Source of the DNA: Magnolia sinica
Lineage: Eukaryota > Streptophyta > Magnoliopsida > Magnoliales > Magnoliaceae
Direction: 5' to 3'
NCBI RefSeq assembly: GCF_029962835.1
Contig: NC_080578.1
Span: 102,279,759 to 102,343,758 of the forward strand
DNA: 64,000 nucleotides
Of this stretch, positions 22,676 through 34,294 are shown one piece after another (position 1 is the stretch's first letter; every line of letters begins with the position of its first letter). The position numbers were made by a program, and so were the translations under genes. The notes beneath the pieces are model-generated. The model made no database searches. It had not been told where the DNA came from and saw nothing but the letters and a program-made list of their open reading frames with translations.

Positions 22676-23231
22676 GTCGGACACGGGGGCGTGGATTTCC
22701 TGCCAAATCCTTTTGCAGTAAGGTTCCTGCCCAATGATTCTGGATGGGCCCACTGTGACATTTGTGATAAATCCAACCCGTTCATCCATTTTTAAATATC
22801 ATTTTAGGACATTTTACCAAAATTAAGATGTATACAAAACTCAAATGGGCAACACAAAAAGAAACAGTGGGGATTTAGCAACCACCATTGAAATATTTAT
22901 ATGGCCATAAAAGTTTTGTATCTGTCTAATTTTTGGGTGTTTTCACTTCATCCCGGTAAAAATGATCTTATAAACGGTTTGGATGGCATATAAACATCAA
23001 GACACCTAGGAAGGTTTCAACTGTAGGAATTTCTTTCTCCACTGTTTCATCTTATATGCCCCGGTTGAGTTTTCGATCATCCTAATTTTTGGTTACATGT
23101 CCTAAAATAAGCTCTAAAAATGGATGAATAGATTAGATTTCTTATAAACATCACGATGGACTCCACCTTACATCCCAGCCCTGGAACTTCCTACAAAAGG
23201 CTTTCCCCAGTTAATCCGCTTCTGTTATACG
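22676..23231. repeat. Related dispersed repeat, ends not resolved
   Basis: GATGGGCCCACTGTGACATT, AACCCGTTCATCCATTTTTA and, near the right side, AAAAATGGATGAATAG then AACATCACGATGGACTCC form a diverged inverted pair around a ~300-bp centre. It is probably another MITE subfamily. No gene is seen. Confidence 0.5.
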
Positions 23232-23240
23232 GTTTTCATT

Positions 23241-23759
23241 CGAAACGGATTTGTTACTCCCCTGCCACTCGGTGCTATGTAGGCCCACCATGATGTATGT
23301 GTTTCATCCATGCCGTCCATCTATTTTTCTAGTTCATTTTATGGTATGAGAACAAACATGAGGTATAACCTAATCTCAAGTGGACCACATTACATGAAAT
23401 AGTTTTGAATGAAGGTCGACCATTAAAAACTTTTTGGGGACCATAAAAGTTTTGGATCAAGCTGATCTTTGTTTTTCCCCTTCATCTGGGTCTTTATGAC
23501 CAAATAAACAGATTGGATGTCAAATAAACAATACAGTGGGCCTTAGGAGGACTTTAATGATGGATATCCGATCACCATTGTTTTCCTGTGGTATGGTCCA
23601 TATGAGATTTATATCCCTCTCAATTATGGGATGAAGCCCTAAAATTATATGTAAAAATAGATTAAAGGAATGGATGAAACATATACATCATGGTGGGGCC
23701 CATAGAGCACCGACCACCACCACCGGGCTGGTGGTAGGGGGAGTAGCCAATCCGCTTCC
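23241..23759. mobile_element. Mutator-like MITE, copy C
   Basis: This 519-bp copy runs from CGAAACGGATTTGTTACTCC to GTAGCCAATCCGCTTCC. The flanks GTTTTCATT (23232-23240) and GTTTCCATT (23760-23768) match at 8 of 9 positions. Confidence 0.82.
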
Positions 23760-23770
23760 GTTTCCATTTG

Positions 23771-24221
23771 GGATTCAGTGCTCCGTGGGTCCCAATATGA
23801 TGTATGTGTTTCATCCATGCCGTTCATCTATTTTTCTAGATCATTTTATGGTCTGAGAAAAAGAACGAGGTATATCAAAATCTCAAGTGGACCACATTAC
23901 AGGAAACAGTGTTGAATGAGCGTCGACCATTAAAAACCTTTTTAGGGCCATAAAAGTTTTGAATCAAGCTGATCTTTGTTTTTTTCCTTTCATCTAGGCT
24001 TATATGACCTAATCAAAAGATTAGATGTCAAATAAACAGTACAGTGGGCCTTAGGAGGATTTTAATGGTGGATATCCAATCACTATTGTTTTCTTATGGT
24101 GTGGTTCATCTGATATTTATATACCTCTATTTTTTTGGATAAAGCGCTAAAATTATATGTAAAAATGGATAACCACCAGCCACCGGGCCGGTGGCAGGGG
24201 GAATAGCCAATCCATTCTACC
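23771..24221. mobile_element. Mutator-like MITE, copy D, left arm shortened
   Basis: The same interior as copies A-C ends in GGGAATAGCCAATCCATTC. The outermost left arm is missing. The flanks TTCCATTTG (23762-23770) and TTCTATTTG (24222-24230) match at 8 of 9. The left flank overlaps the right target duplication of copy C, so the two elements sit end to end. Confidence 0.7.
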
Positions 24222-24230
24222 TTCTATTTG

Positions 24231-24690
24231 AGGATTCAACGCTAAGATTAATTAAATAGCGAGACTGCTACTTAAGTGATGTCACCTAGTTATGTGGGAC
24301 CCACCATGATGTATGTTTTGTATCCACACTGTCCATCCATTTGGAGAGATCATTTTAGGGCATGAGCCATAAAACGAATCGGATCCAAAACTCAAGTGGA
24401 CCCCAACACAGAAACAGTGGAGGGAGTCATGCCGGCCAATAAAAACTTCAAAGGGTCACAAAAGTTTTCCATCAAGCTGATATTTGTGTTTTCCCTTCTT
24501 TAATGTCTATGTTAACTTAAGGTCCACTGTGATTTTTATTTAAGTTTTCATTTAGGGATTCAGTACACAAGTTGAGTAGCGAGATTCATTACTAAAGTGA
24601 CGTCACGTAGTTATGTCGGTCCCACCATGATGTATGTTTTGTATCCACACTGTCCATTCATTTGGAGAGATCATTTTAAGGCATGAGACA
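24231..24690. repeat. Second MITE-like family, one copy plus a partial tandem copy
   Basis: The block AGTGATGTCACCTAGTTATG followed by ATGTATGTTTTGTATCCACA occurs at about 24268-24335 and again, as AAGTGACGTCACGTAGTTATG, at about 24593-24660. The right copy then runs into the minisatellite. No gene is seen. Confidence 0.6.
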
Positions 24691-25873
24691 AAGAAAATAG
24701 GATTCCATTAGATAAAGTTACAGATTCTCGAAAAATAGGATTTTGCTTGCTAAAATAACGAGTTTTCGAATAAAGTGACTTGGTTCCACTAGACAAAGTG
24801 ATGATGCTACTGTGCAAAGTGAGAAGATTTCACCAGATAGAGTAGCGACTTGTCAAATAAAATGATGGGGTTTCAATAGACAAAGTGACGGGTTCATTTG
24901 ACAAAGTGATAGGGTTGCAGCACAAAGTGACTGGGTTGCAGCACAAAGTGACGGGGTTGCAACACAAAATGACGAGGTTGGAATATAAAGTGACGGGGTT
25001 CAATAGACAAAGTGACGGGGTTGTAGTATAAAGTGACGGGGTATAGTAGACAAAGTGACAAGGTTGCAGCATAAAGTGACGGGGTACAATAGACAAATTG
25101 ATGATGTTGCAGTACGAAGTGACGGGGTTCAGTAGACAAAGTGAGTACAAAGTGACGGGGTTCAGTAGACAAAGGGACGAAATTGCGGTACAAAGTGACG
25201 GGGTACAATAGACAAAGTGACGAGGTTGCAGTACAAAGTGATGGGGTTCAATAGACAAAGTGACAAGGTTGTAGTACAAAGTGACGGAGTTCACTAGACA
25301 AAGTGACGGGGTACGGTAGACAAAGTGTCGAGGTTGTAGCACAAAATGACGGGGTATAGTAGATAAAGTGATGATGTTGTAGTATAAAGTGACGGAGTTC
25401 AGTAGACAAAGTGATGATGTTGCAGTACAAAGTGACAGGGCTCAGTAGACAAAGTAACGGGTTTGCAGTACAAAGTGACGGGGTTCAGTAGACAAAGTGA
25501 CAGGTTTGCAGTACAAAGTGACGGGGTACAATAAACAAAGTGACGGGGTTGGACGGGGTTGCAGTACAAAGTGACGGGGTTCAGTAGACAAAGTGACGGG
25601 GTTGTAGTATAAAGTGATGAAGTTCACTAGACAAAGTGACGAGGTTGCAGCACAAAGTGACGGGGTACAGTAGACAAAGTGACGAGGTTGTAGCACAAAG
25701 TGACGGGGTACAGTAGACAATGTGACGATGTTGCAGTACAAAGTGACGGAGTTTAATAGACAAACTAACGGGGTTGCAATACAAAGTGACGGGGTTCAGT
25801 AAACAAAGTGATGAGGTTGCAGTACAAAGTGATGGAGTTCAATAGACAAAGTGACGACGTTGTAATACAAAGT
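24690..25873. repeat. Minisatellite with ~43-bp higher-order unit made of two 21-22-bp halves
   Basis: Units alternate between halves like CAAAGTGACGGGGTTCAGTAGA and CAAAGTGACGAGGTTGCAGTA. About 25 double units are present. The left ~150 bp is strongly worn and the centre is best kept. Long frames with HFVLQPRHFVY-type repeats arise only because the unit lacks stops. I do not regard them as genes. Confidence 0.92.
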
Positions 25874-26163
25874 TTGTCTACTGATGGTCTACGTTATGAA
25901 TAGGTGGCAGGAGTCCACGTTCCTTTTATAAAAAAAAAGAGTAAGGAATCACACTTGTTAGGCAATTGTAGTTATCCCATCCATGGCTTGGGAAAAGGAT
26001 GGGTGTATACAATAAGGCCAAATCATGGATGGTTTGGATCATTAAATTAGTGAGATTTTTGTATGATAACCTTTAAAATATTTTTTAGACCCAACGGACA
26101 GTTCAGATCAACCAATGGACTATATAATTGGGCTAACGCAACCAGGTGCACTCTAACTTGTCG
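25874..26163. other. Non-coding stretch without recognised features
   Basis: It is A/T-rich unique-looking sequence with an A-run near 25930. No open frame of note is present. Confidence 0.4.
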
Positions 26164-26170
26164 TGCACAC

Positions 26171-26304
26171 TTTGTTTTTTACACACACTGGCACTCACAT
26201 GGTAGCAGGATTTCACCAAAATGGAGACTCAGACCCCTGAGACCTCGCGGTGAAACTCTAATCAGCCTACCACTGAGACATGGGTGAGAACCAATAACGT
26301 ATAA
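26171..26304 (-). mobile_element. tRNA-derived SINE, reverse orientation
   Basis: On the minus strand an A-box-like GTCTCAGTGGTAGGCTG, a B-box-like GGTCTCAGGGGTCTGAG, then GTGTGTGT and an A-run (T-run at 26175-26180) follow in order. TGCACAC flanks it (26164-26170, 26305-26311), a likely 7-bp target duplication. The order of parts matches the SINE at 16803-16925. Confidence 0.65.
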
Positions 26305-26429
26305 TGCACACACACCTCCAACAAGATAGCTATCGTTGGGTTGTTACTCTCTCGTTTGTCAGGTCAGTCATTGGCATTTAATGTAAAAACATTTCAAATA
26401 TAAGAAGAAGAAAAAAAAAAAAAAAATCT

Positions 26430-27286
26430 TTTTGTGATTTTGGCTTACATGGTTTTTGTGCTTTCACCCTTTTGCAGTAGTTCCATGTTGAAAGTGGGAA
26501 CAGAAAGATGGCCTCATACAATGAGAAGTACTGATATTTGAATTGAAATTTCTTCAATCTAAGAACCCAGAGGCAGGGCAGACTCCTTTCAGTGCGATGG
26601 GTGGTTCTGCCGTCGGGCTGGTTTAAGCTGAACATTGATGGCTCAGCTCGCAGGAACCCCAGGCTCTCATGTTGCGAGGCTATGCAGAGATCACAATGAT
26701 CTCTCATCTTTGCTTTTTTTTTGTTCGTTATGGTGCAGGTTCCAACAACATAGCAAAATTAAGAGCAGTTTGTGACGGTCTTTCTCTTTGTAGATCCTTT
26801 AGGCTAAGTTTAGTGGAGGTGGAAACAGATTCAAAATTTGTGGCGGATATGCTTAATGGTAAATCTCACCCATCCTGGATCTGGAACCCCTGGTTGAAAA
26901 GCATAAAAAAAAACTTAATGGAATCGGGTAGCTTGGTGTTTAATGTCATCCCAAGAGAGGGGAATGCTGCAGCGGATAGCTTGGCGCGCTCGGGAAGCAA
27001 TATCCAATCGAACGTCGTAATTACAGCGGTCAAGGACCTCCCCCTCCTCACCAGGGGCCTATTTTTACTTGACAAAGTTGACTTGGGTGCCATTAAAGTG
27101 ATTAGTTAGTCTTCTTTTTGAGCAGGTCCTTTTGTAAAGTCCTTTGTCTTCTTCTTGTGCGCCCCCTGAGTTCTTTTTTCCTCCAGGCGGGCAACCAGGG
27201 ATATCCTTTACCTGTACGTGGTTTTTGGCATATGAAATGATAGATCATCTTCTTAAAAAAAGACAAAAATAAAAAAAAATAAAAAA
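26430..27286 (+). mobile_element. LINE 3' fragment with RNase H
   Basis: The plus strand encodes an RNase H piece with FKLNIDGSAR, KLRAVCDGLSLC, VETDSKFVADML and GNAAADSLARSG. A 3' UTR and an A-rich tail (27254-27286) follow. AAAAATCTTT on both sides may be the target duplication. Stops and a short disturbance after the first strand make it non-functional. Confidence 0.75.
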
Positions 27287-28090
27287 TCTTTACCTAATTT
27301 TAGGGTAATGTGTTACAAATATATAAGTTTACGTGGATGAGCTTTACAATGAATGAGAGAAAATTTGCCAGATTTTTGCAATATGGTAATTGTACATTAT
27401 CCCGGTACTTTTCATAAGTGCGCAGATTTTTGAGTTGCAGGAGAGCTGGATGAATCTTGTCTACTGCCCTCCAACAAACAGATGAGGGGATCTTTGACCA
27501 TCAGTTTGGTACGCAGGAGTTGGAAACGTGATAAAGAAAGCCATTTGATGAAGATGCCAACAATTTGATTGTGAGTGGATGCATATACATTGAAAGTCCA
27601 AATCGAAATATTGAAATAGTAATCTACCTCAATATGTTTGGTGCAAGAATGAAATAACTGGATTTAATGCCAAAGAGATAGCACTGATAATATCATACCA
27701 AATAGTATGTGGAGATGGAAGGTAGACTTGAAGATCTTTAAGCAATGTCTAAATCCAGAAGAGCTTGGCGGCTATGTGTGCAAGAGATCAATACTAAAAT
27801 TTTGTGCTTGACCGCGCTACGATCGGTTGTTTCTTAGAACTCTAGGAAATGATGTTGGGGACTAAATAAATGCAGTAACCAATTATGGATCTGTGATCAT
27901 CGGGCTTTCGGCCCAATCAACATATGAGTAAGCTTGCAATTATAGGTAACCAGAGGAAATTTGAATTCTTGAGTTACAGCGCCTTTGATATATCTAAGAA
28001 TGCTCTTTACTGCTATCAAGTGGTCTTCAATTGGTTGATACATCAATTGATCTTGGTTGACGTACACCTCATAATAATCATCGAGTCATC
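27287..28090 (-). mobile_element. copia fragment: RNase H end of pol plus part of its 3' LTR
   Basis: On the minus strand the region reads copia pol tail phrases such as VKSILRYIKG and later RNase H remnants. A purine-rich tract and an LTR start TGTTGGAGGG at 27476 follow. The LTR is cut by the LINE at 27286. The piece is heavily worn, with many breaks. Confidence 0.65.
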
Positions 28091-28134
28091 AAAGATATTA
28101 GTATTCCCGACCGTTCATGACACAGGGATGAACG

Positions 28135-28811
28135 TGATGAGGATAACTACTCCGAATCCACGGAGTTTCTCTGGACTCCTCATAGAGACTTCTCGAATCC
28201 ACGAGGAAAGAAAGCAGAAAGTAGAAATAAATTCTAATAAATTCGAAATTGATTAATTGATTGCATAAAAACGAGTTCACAACCCTTTAAATAGGGGAAC
28301 CAAGCAATGGGAAAGAAATCAGAATCAAACTACAACTAAAACTCCTAGAATCTTACTGTAAATAGTAAACTTACTATTTATAGACGATCGTGATGTCTAC
28401 TAGTACGCAAGGTTTTCAGCCAAAAATAGTGTCCTATTTAGCTTCACCAAACCGTTCTCCTAATTATTCTAAGCTCTTTTCACATTGGGTGTAACTCCTA
28501 AAGCCCGATGGATGAAGAGTTATAATCAAACTAAAACTTACTATTTATAGTAAAAACGAAATTAAAATAGGGAAATGACCGTCGATCCAGGGGTTTTTCG
28601 CAATTCTGGGTTGCATAACCCAGCATAGCAGGGTTGGTTGGCTAAAGTAGCTTGTTCTACCCCAAAATCATATATTTTACGTCAGATAACTCATTCCGAA
28701 TTGCGAGATATGCCCGATCTAAGGTCCGACGGTCCGAATCACTTCTGTCGTCGACCGGGCCTTTTCTGATCCATCTTGGCCATGAAACTGTCCGCGACCC
28801 ACTCTACATCA
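28135..28811 (-). repeat. LTR of an unidentified LTR retrotransposon (family 2), copy 1
   Basis: This 677-bp block starts TGATGAGGATAAC and ends CTCTACATCA, so TGATG/CATCA form terminal inverted repeats. A close copy (about 95% by eye) lies at 49063-49748 and a diverged one, reversed, at about 53440-53990. No matching target duplication is seen at this copy. Confidence 0.72.
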
Positions 28812-29131
28812 GTTCATCAAACCAATCATTGAAGTAACTATTCATCATTGGATTAAGATATCAGATTGTCTACTTCACATTTGAATAACCCGTTCATAGT
28901 AAAACATCCACGCTATCTTCATATCCGTTCATATGCACATTCATTAGACATTTTGATCCGTTCACCGTATCTATCACCCATGTATATGCTTAACCTATCG
29001 ACAAAATCACAATCTAAGTAACTCGCATAGTGTAAAAGTTACATGAATGTAACAGTGTACCGGCTTTACCTATGGATTACTCCAAAAACCTACTTTGTGC
29101 TTGTCTATTTATGAAATTGACAGTACAATAG
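28812..29131. other. Non-coding stretch without recognised features
   Basis: It is A/T-rich sequence between the LTR and the LINE tail. It may belong to a worn LTR element but I cannot show it. Confidence 0.35.
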
Positions 29132-30381
29132 TCTTTTTTTTTTCTTTTTTCTTTTTTTAAATGAGACTTGTATTCATAGGATGTAAGGCACATCTGAGCT
29201 GTAATGGGGTATTTGGAGCGGGGCGAACACAAAAAGTTATTGGCCTACCTATCATGTGGATAGGAATCAGGACGCTCTAAGGCAACCTAATCCTACCTTA
29301 TCTAAGAACAACAAACCGCGAATAGGGGGAGGAAGATCCCGAAGGAGATAGAAAGTGTGGTCATATTGGTTAGAGCTCCCCAATTGGCTAACCCATCTGC
29401 CGCCGAATTAGTTTCCCTAGGAGAGTGGGTGAGACAAATTTCTCTGCCAATGTTGAGGAGATCATAGCGGGCCCTCCAATACCATAGGGAACAAGCCCTA
29501 TGGGGAGAATTCGAGAAGAGTTGGACCACGATCTTAGAGTCTGATTCAATTGCCACCTTGTTGAAGCCTAGAGAGGCACAGAGAGAGAGAGAGAGAGAGC
29601 CCGTCTAAGATAGCCTCGCCTCCGCACGCGTATTAGACCTGAAGCCATAGCCAAAGGAGAAGCCAAAGATGAAGTCACCAGCAGAATTTCTACCAACACC
29701 CCCTCCCCCAGAAGGGCCTAGGTTACCCAAGGCAGATCCATCCACATTCAATTTGATCCACCCAAGTTGAGGGAGGGTCCATTTTAGCAAAATGGGCCTA
29801 GGAGATGGGGGAGTTGGGAAGGAGATTCCAAGCTGGTCTAGAGTTAGGCACTTGGAGAGATTGAGGGAGTTGGGACGTGGTAAGAGGGGGGCTAGGAGAT
29901 TGACCCAATGGAGGATGCTTGCAACTATCTTCCTTGTGCGAACCTCCTTATCTTCGAATCAAGTCAGGTTACTGGCTTTCCACAATTCCCAGAAGATGAT
30001 GATGGGAATCAGGCCCTTAAGAAGGACAGCGAGCCCAAAAAGGAGGAGGAAGCCCACCATCGAGTGGCCCTATGGAATGCTTTGCAGTCAGGCCTGCTTT
30101 ACACGTTGAAAATATCCGCAAAATAACCCCAAACTTGAGAAGCCACACAACCCGAGGAGAAGAGGTGATCGATGGATTCAGTTTGAGGGGGAGCCGGGGG
30201 TGAGCAGCAAATGCACTTGGATGCAATGTGGATGCCTTTGCGCACTTGGATGCAATGTGGACGCCTTTGCTTTGGACTCTCTCATCAACTGGGACAGCCA
30301 TGACAGCCATGTGCAGGATTTTCCAGGCGAAAAGAGAGTTTTGGGGGACTCTCTCATCAACTGGGACAGCCATGACAGCCA
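29132..30381 (-). mobile_element. LINE 3' part: zf-RVT remnant and RNase H
   Basis: The T-rich tail is at 29132-29158. On the minus strand come RNase H halves (IKLNVDGSALGNLGPSGGGG at 29605-29790, then AIESDSKIVVQLF and ETNSAADGLANWG at 29302-29556). A (GA)10 tract at about 29579-29599 lies between them. Upstream in the element (29800-30380) a worn zf-RVT region ends in HIASKC. Two local direct repeats lie near its 5' end: a ~31-bp pair at 30200-30260 and ACTCTCTCATCAACTGGGAC with 15 more bases at about 30275 and 30342. Confidence 0.75.
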
Positions 30382-30734
30382 TCTAATTACTTTTACCATT
30401 AACCATCATCTAACTGTCCATCACATTTGGATTTGTCAACTAGCCACCCAAACATTGAAGTAAACCTTTATTTTGATACACGTGGTGTATACTTCAAAAT
30501 TACTAGTTAGTTTTCGCACGATACACACATACATGACATTAGAGACTATGAAAAGGTGTAAACTGTTAAAACACATCTTGGCCATTATGAGAAGATCGTA
30601 GTCAATATTGGGCTCATTAAAAAGAGAATGTCAAATACCAAACATGGGCATCATATTGGAGAGTGTAGGCACAAGAAGAAGGTTTCTCAAGCCCGGGCCA
30701 ATCTAACTAAACAAGATGAAATAGTTGTAATGGT
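30382..30734 (+). mobile_element. Older copia element: gag fragment left of the Athila insertion
   Basis: From about 30540, worn plus-strand translation resembles the end of copia gag near its zinc knuckle (basic KKK-rich run). Related copia pieces of the next part of the same kind of element lie at 43425-43532 and 50705-50785, on the other sides of later insertions. Bases 30382-30540 have no recognised content. Confidence 0.5.
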
Positions 30735-32927
30735 TGTTCACACCCCAAGTATAGGGTTGTGATGTAGTAATAAACTCGGTAAGACCGAGGTCGAATCCAC
30801 AGGGACTGATACCTGTACGTTATCTGAAACCAAGTAGAACTAGAACTAGACTAAGATGTGATCTAAACCAAATAGAATTTTAAGGAATAATTGTGGATTA
30901 ATTATCTAAAACTTTAAGGAATTCAGAGGAAGGAAACTAGGGATTCAGAGGATCCACTTGTAGAAATCAGGGAGATCTTATGCCTGCATCAGAAATCATG
31001 AAATTTAACTAGACTTCCTTTGATATAGTTTTCAAGAGGTGAATGGTATATGAATTAGAATGGATTCCATCATCTAACCATGCCCAGGAGACAAAGCCAA
31101 CAACAGGATTAAACTAATTACCAACCAATCAACAATGTATGAAGATCAGGAAGGGTACTGTTATCCTACCATGCCCATGGAGCAATGATGAACAACAGGG
31201 CTTCCTGACTTCATAAACATAAAAAGGGGAAAGAAATATTCAGAGCTATTGCAAACCCATTGTAATTTCAGTCACAACAAACCATTAAAGACTAAGAAAA
31301 ATATTCCTTATAATCATCACTAAATCAAATTCAGTTTATGAAATTTAAAGGCACAAAGTAGAATCTCCCATCACGCCACAAGCTTCACCCCTTAGCCCTA
31401 GCTAAGGGGTTTAGCCACACATGAATGGGCTAAAATAAATAACTAAACAAAAGAAAAAGGGAAAGAAAAGAACAAGAAGGAAGAAGAGAGAAAAACCACT
31501 TCTCGTTTACACCAGAGAGATCCCTTCAAACGTCCCCAAAACGAGCGCTGATCTCCTCTCTTTTCTTCCGTTCCGTAGCTGTCCCACGGTCCAGCAGAAA
31601 ACGCACCCACCTGCTGCTCCCTGTCTTCCTCTTTCACTTTTCTTCCTTTCTTCCTTTTCTTCCTCACGTTCAAAACCCAAGACCGAGCACACCCCCTCCT
31701 CCTCTCTTTCACATGCTCCTTATAGAGCTGTCCTTCGAGAGTCCTACTGGAAATAGGGTGCGGAGATACTCCTTACGCAGCCAGGATGCAACAGCGTGCG
31801 CAACAACGCAAAAGGCGTTGGTTTGGCCTCAGTTTGGGAGGCTTGTCGTCCAGTAAACTCAAAACTGACTTCTTGGCTAGGGTCATTCCTGGCTTGGTCA
31901 TCATCTAGACGGTTTGGATCACCAATCCGATCACAGGCAGTGGCCCACAATCGGCTGGAAATTTTGGATTTCCCGGACGCAAAACAGAGTAGCGTCATTG
32001 ACGCTGTGACGATGGTGGGGCCCACTTCACTGTCTTTTTGGAAAATCCAAGCCGTCCACTGCGTTCTACTCGAAAAACCAGGTGGGAAGCACTATTTTTG
32101 GACCAAATTCTATGTGGCCCACGTTATCTTTCAAGTCACCGTCCGTTTTCTGTTTGGACGATCAAAACCCAATCTACGATTACATTGTAAAATTTCTCCA
32201 TCTAGGCCCGAGTGGCATGAGCCATATGATTCTCCTGGACGGTCCAGATTTGTCATCTGGAGAGCGAGTGGGGCCCACTACCGAAAAACGGACGGACGCT
32301 GTCCGTCCGCTGTTGCTGCGGGCGAAGAAGGCGGGTCAGCCCTGTTTTGACTGGGCTGACCGTCCGGTGCGGCTCGGCTGGTGTGTGTGCTGTGCACATG
32401 CACTGTATGATGTGGGTCCCAGGTGATGTATTCGAGAAATCCACTCCATCCATCTACTTCCTCCTTTAAATTAAGACGTTGAGCCCAGGACTGAAGCGTA
32501 TCCAAAGATCAGGTGGGCCCCATATCACTATTTTATAGGCTGATATGTCCATTGGGGCACTTTCACAGTGATCCAGGAGCTGCAATTTTACGTGTACGGT
32601 TCATTTATGGTACTCGGGCGATGTATGAATTTTCGAGCTGAACGGATGGTGGGAACCCTGTGATCTTGCATTCTGGACACTTTTCAGGCCACTTGAGCTT
32701 CAATTTCTCGATTTTCTTGGATCTCTGGCGTTGATCTTGGTCCCCTGAAGTCTGGCCCTTGTCATGGTGATTCCTGAATTAAATCCATGCTTTAAGCATC
32801 CTTTTTCAGTCCATGCTCGTAAATACACTCTATATCACAAACACAATTAAATCAGGCCATTAAACGGTATCATGCTTGTAAAACTATGCAGCAACTGGGT
32901 TTGATATGCAATATTTGACCCTCAACA
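30735..32927 (-). repeat. 3' LTR of the Athila-like element
   Basis: In plus-strand writing this 2193-bp LTR begins TGTTCACACCCCAAG and ends TTTGACCCTCAACA. It matches 40418-42602 throughout. It contains GGGGCCCAC and CCGTCCACTGCG phrases like those of the MITEs. Confidence 0.93.
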
Positions 32928-34294
32928 CAACCCCCAACCAGCATTTTGCTAGTTCCTAGCAAAGTATGCGAAAAATAAGTTGAAAAATACAGGACAATTT
33001 TTATGAACTCAAGCGATTTTTTTTTTTTAAAAAAGCAGTCTAGATTCGAAAATTCTAAGATGCATGAATGTTGGATATTACTTCCTCCTGGAATCAAGTG
33101 CACAATAAATTTCATAATCAACTTTAAAGTATTTACGCATTAATTAGAACAATTCTAAACAATGAGTATCATGAGTGTATAATAAAATCTCGGCTTATCA
33201 TCATTAAGAAATCCAATGGATAATTTTTATGATGACATTGATAATCAAAACAGTATTTAGGACACTCAAAACTTAAACCAGAATTTGCCTTTCAGTTCTT
33301 CTTTTTATTTTTATTTTTTTTTTCAGTCATCGAGGGAGAGGAGAATTGAATCTGCACCTATAGGGAGCAAACCTATGGTAAAAATTATTCGCCTAACCTT
33401 TTCCAAAGGTATCGCTCTTTTTTCTTTTTCTTTTTTTTTTTTTATCATTCATGACGGGCAAATTTTCCAAGCTAGTTCCTTACATGCTTAGTGATTACCA
33501 AGTTAACCCTTTAATATCAAACTGAAATCTTAATGTGAAAGCGAGATGTGACATGTGAACTCATAACTCAATCAATGTTTAAAACTTCTAATTATAGATT
33601 AATACTTCAAACTTAACTGTGAAATCTAATGTGATAGATAACTGAATCTAAGAGTCATAAATTACCAACTTCACTTATCTTGTAATTTTAAATCTAAGAT
33701 GGTTGTCAAAATCACTTCAAATTCAACAAAATGTCAGAAAATATTTCAAAAATTTTCACAATTTTTGCTCAAGATGAAAAAAAAACACTGATTAGGTAAC
33801 CTAATCTCTCACCCCCAACCTAAAAGCTACATTGTCCTCAATGTAAAAGAAATAAACATGCGATGCACATGGGACAACGGAAATATAAGAGGAGTGATGG
33901 AAAGATAGTACCTGGACGAAAGAATCAAGAGGCTTTCCAAAGATATCTATGTAAGAGCGGGTCAGCACAAGAGAGAAACCAACAAAAGTAAGCTAAAATA
34001 AAAAATAAAATCCTACCTATACCACTTTCGTAGGTGCTCTCGATTGCATTTAGCGTATGCAACAAGCCTTTAAACCCCTAGGTTACCCCTAGTGGACGAG
34101 TTGTAGTCTCGTGAGGGTTTGCAGTAATGTTACCCACAAACATTGAACTGACTAATGATAAAAATGACATGAAATGAAGAACTGGGTTGCCTCCCAGGAG
34201 CGCTAAGTTTACCGTCTTCAGCCAGACAAATAAAGCAACTACCCTAGTCCTAAGAAAACAGGAAACCTACCTATACCTCCATCAGACTAGGAGA
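32928..34294 (-). other. Non-coding region between pol and 3' LTR of the Athila-like element
   Basis: Next to the LTR the minus strand reads GGTTGGGGGTTG, a likely polypurine tract. The rest is A/T-rich, with a short block CCTATAGGGAGCAAACCTATG that occurs once here and twice in the second Athila-like element (62540-62660). No env-like frame is visible. Confidence 0.7.

Noticed and set aside
24830-25784. Long minus-strand frames rich in HFVLQPRHFVY-like repeats
   Set aside because: They follow the minisatellite unit, which happens to lack stops. There is no start context, domain or codon bias.
24690-25873. Possible CRISPR-like array
   Set aside because: Both parts of the unit repeat with only point differences and there are no unique spacers. 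The host is a plant.
28098-28280. Frames inside the family-2 LTR
   Set aside because: They are short, occur in a repeated LTR and are not conserved in the copy at 49063-49748.
31443-32505. Several 60-180-codon frames in the Athila-like LTR (also 41116-42126)
   Set aside because: They lie inside both LTRs on both strands, match no known protein and are explained by the LTR sequence.
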